Source of the DNA: Cyclobacteriaceae bacterium
GTDB taxonomy: Bacteria; Bacteroidota; Bacteroidia; Cytophagales; Cyclobacteriaceae
DNA: 8,287 bases
Reading direction: 5' to 3'
Assembly: GCA_025363495.1 (NCBI GenBank)
Contig: JANYDR010000041.1
Span: 1 to 8,287, forward strand
Position 1 is the first letter of the stretch. Each line of letters starts with the position of its first letter. The notes below the pieces were generated by a model, which worked only from the letters and a program-made list of their open reading frames with translations, was not told the origin of the DNA and made no database searches. The translations under genes and the position numbers were made by a program. Shown here piece after piece: positions 1 to 5,560 of the stretch.

Positions 1-1
1 C

Positions 2-160
2 AGTATCGCAGCTTTATGTGTTGCGCTCAGTCTCAGTCCCGAAAAAATTGCTGCACTTTCAAATTTGGGCGGAGGATTGGTCTGCCAGCATGTTGGGGTG
101 GTTCCTATTGATCGGGATGAACTATTAAATGAAGCTGAGAGCCTAAAGCTGAAAGCTTAA
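2..160 (+). CDS. rfaE1: PfkB-family sugar kinase, C-terminal fragment, probable heptose-7-phosphate kinase
   Basis: Only the last 52 codons are present; the gene begins upstream of the window and stops with TAA at 158-160. The fragment reads as the final helices of a ribokinase/PfkB fold: an alanine-rich helix (SIAALCVALSL), then a helix ending in SNLGGGLVCQHVGVVPI. This 'N-x-G-G-x-V-C-x-x-V-G-V-V-P' ending is typical of Bacteroidota RfaE domain I, the kinase that phosphorylates D-glycero-D-manno-heptose 7-phosphate at C1 on the way to ADP-heptose for LPS core. No cytidylyltransferase-like domain II follows, so here it would be a stand-alone kinase. The last residues (SLKLKA) are encoded by a short repeat-like sequence that continues past the stop. 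The active-site part is outside the window, so another PfkB sugar kinase is possible. Confidence 0.65.
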   Translation, partial: SIAALCVALSLSPEKIAALSNLGGGLVCQHVGVVPIDRDELLNEAESLKLKA

Positions 161-274
161 AGCAGGATTCTTGTTTAATTCTAGTTCTTCACTAAACTTA
201 AATTATTCCCGGTAGGCACATAATGATCAGGGAAGGGTATTCTACCTTTAAGCTTTCTGTTTTCCACTTTAAGC
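141..274. repeat. Small GCYTAAAGC-type inverted/direct repeats in a convergent gap
   Basis: A perfect 12-bp inverted repeat, GAAAGCTTAAAG (151-162) and CTTTAAGCTTTC (246-257), is separated by 83 bases. Each arm has a second partial copy close by: GCCTAAAGC at 141-149 on the left and CTTTAAGC at 267-274 on the right. The left copies run through the last codons and stop of the kinase gene. The gap lies between two convergent genes. The spacer is too long for a normal intrinsic terminator and no T-tract follows. I read this as short intergenic repeat sequence. A base-paired transcript end is an alternative. Confidence 0.45.
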
Positions 275-279
275 CCCAA

Positions 280-1494
280 TCAGTTCTTCTCGAACTGTTT
301 CTCCAACGGTCCTTCGAGTTCCAGATCAATCACAATTTTTTTATCCAGTGGGCTTTCTTTGATCACATTATAGTCATCCCAGAACTTTTTGTTGTAAGGC
401 TGATCCTGGTACTGCAGTCCATAACTTTTCATCTTCTGGGTGATACCGATTTTCTCTTTCGACTCTGGATAAACGTGATTAATAAGAAGCTGCTGTTGTA
501 GTTCAGTTTCAAAACGTAACTTATCCGTTTCAGGGTCATACCAGTTGAGTTTATAGTCAATGGTCAGATAGTTCAGAAAAAACTTTCCCCCCAGGTATTT
601 AAAATCAACAACCCTCTTGATGCTTTCGAATTTCCTAACCAATCCTCTTTTCTTCCCGAGGTCTTCTGGTATATTATTCTCGTATTCCACCCGAATTATT
701 CCATACGTCTTTTTATCGATGAATATCTTCAGCGCAAATTCCTTGAAATGAGAAATAACAAATATCTCCCGACCATTATAGTATGAATCTGGCTCCCTAA
801 CGAGATTGCTAAAAAAGAGTTCTTCATCAGGGAAAAGCCGGTACCGCACATCGTTGTTGAGTAACAATACTTCGAGTAAGTTATCCTGATCAAAATAAGT
901 AGTGAATTTATTGGTGTAGCCAAGACTTCTCCTTACTTCAAGAAGGTATACGCGCTCCCGCAGTTTCGATTTATTTCTTGGCTCTTTGTAATTCTCATCA
1001 TAGATTTTTATCGCTGCCTCCAGTAAAGACACATAAGTGCCTCCTACTTTTTTAAGGTCTCTGTAAAACCCCTCCAATAAAAACGGATCGTTAGGATAAT
1101 TCTGTTCAATTCTTGCGAGCGCTATTCGCAATACATCACCTCCCTGAAGAGAATCAGAGATAACCACAGTCTTTAAAACAGTAGTGGATTTTGTCATTTC
1201 GATTTCAAGGCCAATGGATCCTGTTAGCAACTGGGCCTCCACTTCATAATTTTGATAGCCGAGCATACTGACAACGAAAAATTCGCTACGGAATTCAGAC
1301 GGGAAATGAAAATCAAATTCTCCCTGCAAATTGGTAATGGTACCAATAGGCTTGCCCTTTATTCCAACAGATGCGAAGGAGAGAGGCTCTTTTGTTTCCT
1401 TATCAATTACTTTGGCCGAGATCGTAAGATTTTGACCCTGAACAGAAAAAACGATAAGAAATGCAAACAAAAAGAAAATGAGAAGACGGATCAT
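280..1494 (-). CDS. Secreted CarboxypepD_reg-like domain protein, function unknown
   Basis: The 404-residue product starts with a signal peptide (residues 1-20, hydrophobic stretch LLIFFLFAFLIVF, likely cut before QN at 21-22), so it should reach the periplasm or outer membrane. Residues about 23-108 form a CarboxypepD_reg-like beta-sandwich: ISAKVID, EPLSFASVGIKG, GTITNLQGEF, then SMLGYQ. This is the domain Bacteroidota place at the N-terminus of SusC-like receptors and many surface proteins. It ends in LKTVVIS, a weaker form of the EVVVT junction. The remaining ~290 residues are rich in aromatic and charged residues, with predicted beta strands and no catalytic motif I recognise. Related proteins share the 'NYP-x-x-P...YR' segment near 132-145. 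It is too short for an added 22-strand barrel. It starts at ATG 1492-1494, divergent from the histidine kinase with a 96-base gap. The domain call is firm and the role is unknown. Confidence 0.8.
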   Translation of the reverse strand: MIRLLIFFLFAFLIVFSVQGQNLTISAKVIDKETKEPLSFASVGIKGKPIGTITNLQGEFDFHFPSEFRSEFFVVSMLGYQNYEVEAQLLTGSIGLEIEMTKSTTVLKTVVISDSLQGGDVLRIALARIEQNYPNDPFLLEGFYRDLKKVGGTYVSLLEAAIKIYDENYKEPRNKSKLRERVYLLEVRRSLGYTNKFTTYFDQDNLLEVLLLNNDVRYRLFPDEELFFSNLVREPDSYYNGREIFVISHFKEFALKIFIDKKTYGIIRVEYENNIPEDLGKKRGLVRKFESIKRVVDFKYLGGKFFLNYLTIDYKLNWYDPETDKLRFETELQQQLLINHVYPESKEKIGITQKMKSYGLQYQDQPYNKKFWDDYNVIKESPLDKKIVIDLELEGPLEKQFEKN

Positions 1495-1510
1495 AATCCT
1501 TAAAGACCGC

Positions 1511-1542
1511 TAAAGTTAACAGTTTGCGTCTATCTCCAGAAA
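1511..1542 (-). promoter_or_regulatory. Candidate Bacteroidota-type promoter for the secreted CarboxypepD_reg gene
   Basis: Read on the minus strand, TTTC (1542-1539) is followed after 20 bases by TAACTTTA (1518-1511). The known Bacteroidota sigma-ABfr pattern is TTTG, a 19-21 base spacer, then TAnnTTTG, so each element differs from consensus at its last base. The -7 element ends 16 bases before the ATG at 1494, giving a short leader. The spacing fits well but the motif is short and degenerate, so this is a suggestion only. Confidence 0.3.
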
Positions 1543-1590
1543 AACCATTTTATCGACTAAAACGTCCCTTTAACTCCACATTTCAGTGAT

Positions 1591-2778
1591 TTGACTGGGT
1601 ATTGGTTCAATTCTCTAATTTTATACTGGAGTTTACATCTTTCTTATCCAATCTATTTTGCGACTTTGAAGTGGTTTGATAACATACCGAAAATCTGGAA
1701 AAGGGCTTATTTGCTCATCTGTGTTTGGTATCTCATCAATTTTGCCGTTAGCACTTTTTTTGAATGGAAACTTAAACGCCCTTTCACGTATGTGCTGTGG
1801 AATGGTTTTTACTTATGGGAATGTCTATGTGCTTTGATCATTCTTATTTTCTTATGGACTCATTTTCTCTTTCGTTTTCGTCCAGTGATACAACTTATAG
1901 GCCATGCTATAGGTATAGCTTCCTTCTTCATGGTGATGGGAACACTTTCCTATTATTTCACTGATTACGTAGACGGTCTTGTTTATTTTGAAAACTGGAA
2001 AGAGTATATGGTTGAGTTACTTAACTGGGAGGCCCTTCGTTTTTATGATCAATATATTATTACCGTAGGTATTTATTACGTGATACGCTATTTCCAGGGA
2101 TTGCAGAAAGAGGAAAAAGAAAAGAGCGAGCTGGCATTGAAAAATAAGGAAATGCAGATATCACTTCTTAAATCACAGATCAACCCGCATTTTTTATTCA
2201 ATACGTTGAATTCTATTTCAACGTTGATTCATTCGAGTAAAGACCAGGCTCGAAGGGTGATCACCCAGTTATCAGATATATTTCGCTATGCTCTTGATTC
2301 CCACACTGGTAAAATGGTAAAGCTGGCTCACGAAATTGATTTTATAGAAAACTACATCCGCATTCAGCAGGTGCGCTTTGGAGACCGGCTAAAATTTCAA
2401 AAGCATATTGATGAATCTTGTTTGGGCTTGAGTATTCCGCCAATGATTTTGCAGCCTTTGGTTGAAAACGCAGTGAAATATGGGATCGGTCCAAAAGAAG
2501 ACGGTGGTACTATTGATCTGATTGTAAAACACCTGACCGGTGAAGTCTATTTTGAAGTGCGCGATGATGGATTGGGTATTCATGCAAAGAAAGTAATGGA
2601 TGGAAGTGCGGGCGGAGTCGGGATGACAAATACTGACTTGCGATTGAAAAATTATTATGGACCCCTTGCAAGCCTCAAAGTAAAGTCGGCAGAAGACGGC
2701 TACTCTGTAAGTTTTTCTATCCCTATACTTGAACCGACTGAGTTGGTAATAACACAACCTGAAAATCAATTAATATGA
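1591..2778 (+). CDS. LytS-family membrane sensor histidine kinase
   Basis: The 395-residue kinase should autophosphorylate and pass phosphate to the LytTR regulator encoded directly downstream. The first ~170 residues hold about five hydrophobic segments (near 10-28, 38-56, 75-97, 98-122 and 153-168) with no large sensory loop, so the signal is probably sensed in or at the membrane. A short charged coiled-coil linker (EEKEKSELALKNKEMQ) follows. The His_kinase (PF06580) motif QINPHFLFNTLN puts the phospho-accepting histidine at residue 200. The ATPase domain has the N box LVENAVKYG (289-297), DDGLGI (325-330) and GGVGMTN (341-347). No ATG or GTG exists in frame between the stop at 1558-1560 and the first hydrophobic helix, so TTG 1591 is the best start; no Shine-Dalgarno sequence precedes it. 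The stop codon overlaps the regulator start as ATGA. The family is certain; the signal is unknown. Confidence 0.92.
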   Translation: MTGYWFNSLILYWSLHLSYPIYFATLKWFDNIPKIWKRAYLLICVWYLINFAVSTFFEWKLKRPFTYVLWNGFYLWECLCALIILIFLWTHFLFRFRPVIQLIGHAIGIASFFMVMGTLSYYFTDYVDGLVYFENWKEYMVELLNWEALRFYDQYIITVGIYYVIRYFQGLQKEEKEKSELALKNKEMQISLLKSQINPHFLFNTLNSISTLIHSSKDQARRVITQLSDIFRYALDSHTGKMVKLAHEIDFIENYIRIQQVRFGDRLKFQKHIDESCLGLSIPPMILQPLVENAVKYGIGPKEDGGTIDLIVKHLTGEVYFEVRDDGLGIHAKKVMDGSAGGVGMTNTDLRLKNYYGPLASLKVKSAEDGYSVSFSIPILEPTELVITQPENQLI

Positions 2779-3515
2779 ATACTACTTGTTTAATTATCGA
2801 CGATGAGAAACTGGCTCGCGAGCTTCTTAATGAATACCTGGAGGGATTTCCTGAAATTGAAATTATTGGTGAATGCTCGAAAGGAAATGAAGCCGTCGAA
2901 AAAATAAATAAACTAAAACCGGATCTTATATTTCTTGATGTTCAAATGCCTGGCATGAATGGTTTTGATGTGCTGGAGGAGATCGATCATGAGCCTTACA
3001 TTATTTTCACAACAGCATACGATCAATATGCCATTAAGGCATTTGAGAAAAACGCTGTCGATTATCTTTTGAAACCACTGGATGAAGAACGTTTTAGGCT
3101 AGCCGTAAATCGTGCTATGAAACGGAAGTCAGCTGAGCACGGGAACATCGAAGAATTGCTTCGAAGCATTAAAACTGAAGGCAAGAATTTTGAGTCACAT
3201 ATTTTTGTACAGAAGTCGGAAAAACTTTTCAACCTTCCTGTGGAAGAAATTGTGTATTTGGAAGCTTCAGGCGATTATACTGTCATCACAACAAAAAACG
3301 ATCAGTTTGTTAGTTCATCCGGCATTGGAAAGCTGGAGGAAATTATGGATCCTGATACTTTTATACGAGTTCACCGTTCAACGATCATTAATTTGAATTA
3401 TCTCAAGGAAATCGAACGTCACTTCAACGGTGGAATGGTAGTGAAAATGCAAAGCGGAAAAAGTTTTCCAGTAAGCCGGACTTACGCAAAGATGATACGG
3501 AAGAAGGTCGTATAG
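2775..3515 (+). CDS. LytTR-family DNA-binding response regulator
   Basis: The 246-residue regulator has a receiver domain at about 3-120 and a LytTR DNA-binding domain at about 141-244. In the receiver, the acidic pocket is D9-D10, the phospho-acceptor is D55 (FLDVQMPGMNG), the switch threonine lies in FTTAYD (78-83) and the conserved lysine is K100 in LLKP. The LytTR part shows the usual IVYLEASGDYT and FIRVHRSTIINL segments and ends with SFPVSRTYAKMI. LytTR proteins bind DNA through beta-strand loops, usually at paired short repeats. The ATG overlaps the kinase stop by four bases (ATGA), so the two genes are translationally coupled and form one operon. No other gene follows before the palindrome at 3529, so the targets are elsewhere or in the divergent gap upstream of the kinase. 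All key residues are present. Confidence 0.94.
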   Translation: MNTTCLIIDDEKLARELLNEYLEGFPEIEIIGECSKGNEAVEKINKLKPDLIFLDVQMPGMNGFDVLEEIDHEPYIIFTTAYDQYAIKAFEKNAVDYLLKPLDEERFRLAVNRAMKRKSAEHGNIEELLRSIKTEGKNFESHIFVQKSEKLFNLPVEEIVYLEASGDYTVITTKNDQFVSSSGIGKLEEIMDPDTFIRVHRSTIINLNYLKEIERHFNGGMVVKMQSGKSFPVSRTYAKMIRKKVV

Positions 3516-3517
3516 TT

Positions 3518-3573
3518 GTTGGTGGTTGTTTGTTGATCGTTGGTGGTATGACCGGCGAACAACGATCAACAAA
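3518..3573. repeat. 14-bp palindrome with GTTGGTGG direct repeats between convergent genes
   Basis: TTTGTTGATCGTTG (3529-3542) and CAACGATCAACAAA (3560-3573) form a perfect 14-bp stem around a 17-base loop. The octamer GTTGGTGG occurs at 3518-3525 and again at 3539-3546, overlapping the left arm. The element fills the 63 bases between the stops of the response regulator (3515) and the TonB-domain protein (3579, minus strand). Neither side has a T-tract, so it is not a standard intrinsic terminator. It could still block readthrough from both sides, or be a dispersed intergenic repeat. Confidence 0.6.
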
Positions 3574-3578
3574 ATATA

Positions 3579-4925
3579 TTACCTCTCTGCTTTCGCAGGA
3601 TCAAACTTCATTCTAACCTTTACCTGTGCTTCAACCGGAACATCATCCTGAGTAGTGGGACTCCATTTCGGACCTTCTTTTACAAGTCTGATTACCTCTT
3701 CATCACAGCCATGCCCCAGTCCTCTCAGCACATTGAACTCGGAGAGATCTCCGTTAGTCTCAACGGTAAATTCTATAAGCACTTTGCCTTTTATCTTCTG
3801 CTCCAATGCTTCGGAAGGATAGCGTAAATTATTTTCAAGGTATTTATTATAGGCTTTAAGTCCTCCAACAGGAAAAGCAGATCTTATGACTGGTTCATGC
3901 GCCTTATCGTCGCTCTGAAGACCCAAAGCAGTAACCACTACTTCACTTAGTTGTGATGCGTCTTCTTTCATTTTTATATTCATCGACGCCTCCGCGGAAG
4001 GCTTTGCTTCGACGGGGCTCATTCCAATAAAGGAGAAGACTAACTGCGGATTTACCTCATCGGTATTGATTATAAAATTTCCATCAGCGTCTGTAACTGC
4101 TCCTGCTGACGAGCCTTTCACTATGACATTGACCCCAGACAATGGCCCACCATCATCGGCGGAAATAACCTTTCCTGTAAAGGTTCTGTAAGAAATCGGC
4201 GCATCGGATGAGTAGGCTGCTTTTGCTTTTCTGCTTTGCGATTCCTTTTTACTAATCGAGGCTAAATCTTTTTTGGTATCCAATTGACTCAAGCTTACCG
4301 CGGGAGCTTCCTGAATAGATTTGGGAGCGATATCTCTTTCCTTCGCAACTTCTTCTTCTGTTGATTTTTTTTCTTCGTCTATCTGGGCAAGAGTAGGCAA
4401 GGGTTGAAGATTCGCCGACCCAGCGCCCGAACTGGTTAAAGGTTCTCTTTTTATGGTAGTTTCTGCAGCGTGTGCAAGATTTTTGGTTGGAGATGGACCC
4501 GAAGTTTTGTCCTCGTTCTTTTCAGTTTCATCCGGTTTGGCAAGTGTTAACAATTTGGAAGAGGAATCTTTTGCAGATGTTGTTATTGAATCAGATAAAA
4601 CAGAAGTACTGGTAGATTTTTCAAGAGCAAGTGTTACGGGTTCGGGTAAATTCAAATAATAAAAAAGCGATCCAGCGCTTAACAAAATGAAAAAACCTGC
4701 AGCGATTCGCAGAGGTTTAAACCAAGTGATAGTACGGCGACGTTCAATTTTCCCCGAGAGCTCAAGAAGATCAGCGGAGAACTCTTCAGGCGAAATTGAT
4801 TCAGCACCTTCCAATGCATTCTCCAGAAAAGGATCACTCAAGGCTTTTTTCTCAAGGGCATGTCTTTCCTTGTCACTGAGTGACTCCTTATAATAACCTT
4901 CAATATCGTCTTCTTTGTCAGCCAT
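3579..4925 (-). CDS. Anti-sigma-like membrane protein with CarboxypepD_reg and TonB C-terminal domains
   Basis: The 448-residue protein has four parts. Residues 1-70 are cytoplasmic and charged, with YYKESLSDKERHALEKKALSD, DPFLENALEG and a basic ERRR before the membrane. This sort of N-terminus is common in Bacteroidota proteins encoded after ECF sigma genes. One transmembrane helix lies at about 72-91. A long Ser/Thr/Lys/Glu-rich linker (95-243) would sit in the periplasm. Then come a CarboxypepD_reg-like domain (247-320), the SusC-like junction LSEVVVTALG (326-335), and a TonB_C domain (355-443: NNLRYP, GKVLIEFTV, GHGCDEEVIRLVKEGPKWSP). TonB_C domains normally contact TonB boxes of outer-membrane receptors. 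The ATG overlaps the sigma factor's TGA by 8 bases, so the pair is coupled. I infer an anti-sigma or signal-transducing role; no classical zinc-binding anti-sigma motif is visible, so an energy-transducer role is an alternative. Confidence 0.85.
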   Translation of the reverse strand: MADKEDDIEGYYKESLSDKERHALEKKALSDPFLENALEGAESISPEEFSADLLELSGKIERRRTITWFKPLRIAAGFFILLSAGSLFYYLNLPEPVTLALEKSTSTSVLSDSITTSAKDSSSKLLTLAKPDETEKNEDKTSGPSPTKNLAHAAETTIKREPLTSSGAGSANLQPLPTLAQIDEEKKSTEEEVAKERDIAPKSIQEAPAVSLSQLDTKKDLASISKKESQSRKAKAAYSSDAPISYRTFTGKVISADDGGPLSGVNVIVKGSSAGAVTDADGNFIINTDEVNPQLVFSFIGMSPVEAKPSAEASMNIKMKEDASQLSEVVVTALGLQSDDKAHEPVIRSAFPVGGLKAYNKYLENNLRYPSEALEQKIKGKVLIEFTVETNGDLSEFNVLRGLGHGCDEEVIRLVKEGPKWSPTTQDDVPVEAQVKVRMKFDPAKAER

Positions 4926-5481
4926 TCACTTCCATGCAAATTTTCAGGTTTCGTTTTCCATTTTGAATATAGGATTTCACCTTGACGAGGTCAAAGCCTG
5001 TTTCGTCGGCAATATCTTTATAACATTTCTCCTTAAGATAAAATAGTCTGACACACTGTTGCTGCACGTCAACGAGTGTTTCAATACATTTTTCCAGTTT
5101 TTCCAGGCTCTGCTCAACTTCTATTTCTCCTTCAGGATGCTGCTCCAGGCCATTTTCCATAAGAAAAGGAGATATTTCTTCCGTCATTTTTCCCTTTCTG
5201 GATCGTAGCTGCATCAGGCAGTGATTTCGGGCATTTACATAAACCCAGCTTCTGAAATTAAGAACTTTATGCTGCAGCAGGCTTTCTATGAGTTTTTCAT
5301 GGATTTGCATCACCGCATCTTTTGACTCTTCCCGATCCTTCAGATATTTAAGGCAAACCCCATAAATTAAAGGTGCATACCGAAGAAACAGCGTACTAAG
5401 CCATTCCAGGTCCTTACTGGTTTGGTAAAGCAACAACAGCTCGACATCTGTCTTTTCAGTAGAGGCTTTTCGCAAAAACAC
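4918..5481 (-). CDS. ECF-type sigma-70 family RNA polymerase sigma factor
   Basis: The 187-residue product has the two-domain ECF layout. Region 2 spans about 30-97: LFLRYAPLIYGVCLKYLKDREESKDAVMQIHEKL, then NFRSWVYVNARNHCLMQLR, which covers -10 recognition and core binding. Region 4 is at about 127-182: VQQQCVRLFYLKEKCYKDIADETGFDLVKVKSYIQNGKRNLK, a helix-turn-helix for the -35 element. No extra C-terminal domain is present. The start is GTG at 5479-5481: an in-frame TGA lies two codons upstream (5485-5487) and no ATG is available near the N-terminus. Its stop overlaps the start of the TonB-domain membrane protein, as expected if that protein holds it inactive. It is divergent from the VWA gene, a likely target. 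The family is certain; the regulon is inferred. Confidence 0.92.
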   Translation of the reverse strand: MFLRKASTEKTDVELLLLYQTSKDLEWLSTLFLRYAPLIYGVCLKYLKDREESKDAVMQIHEKLIESLLQHKVLNFRSWVYVNARNHCLMQLRSRKGKMTEEISPFLMENGLEQHPEGEIEVEQSLEKLEKCIETLVDVQQQCVRLFYLKEKCYKDIADETGFDLVKVKSYIQNGKRNLKICMEVNG

Positions 5482-5498
5482 TGCTCAAGATAAATTTT
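5468..5498 (+). promoter_or_regulatory. Candidate promoter for the VWA-domain gene
   Basis: TTTC (5468-5471), a 19-base spacer and TAAATTTT (5491-5498) match the Bacteroidota TTTG / 19-21 / TAnnTTTG pattern except for the last base of each element. The upstream element overlaps the first codons of the divergent sigma gene. Transcription would begin around 5505, leaving a leader of roughly 55 bases to the preferred ATG at 5561 but almost none to the ATG at 5510. If the sigma factor itself drives this gene, the real promoter may look different. Confidence 0.3.
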
Positions 5499-5560
5499 TT
5501 AAAAGTCTTATGGAAAAAAGACCTGGCCTGCATCTTCTACAAAAAACAAACCCAACTGTT

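Noticed and set aside
207..248. TTCCC/GGGAA and GGTAG/CTACC as a terminator between the kinase and the secreted protein gene
   Set aside because: Both stems are only 5 bp with long loops, they would interleave, and no T-tract follows.
1512..1527. AAAGTTAAC and ACAGTTTGC, resembling LytTR half-sites upstream of the histidine kinase
   Set aside because: The copies are 7 bases apart start to start, whereas known LytTR sites are 9-mers about two helical turns apart; each also breaks the consensus at its last base.
2389..2769. 126-codon open frame on the minus strand inside the histidine kinase gene
   Set aside because: It is antisense to the conserved ATPase domain, and its translation has the odd composition expected from a shadow frame.
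5510..5560. ATG at 5510 as the start of the VWA protein
   Set aside because: It would put 17 polar residues (MEKRPGLHLLQKTNPTV) before a standard signal peptide that begins MKKKW at 5561.
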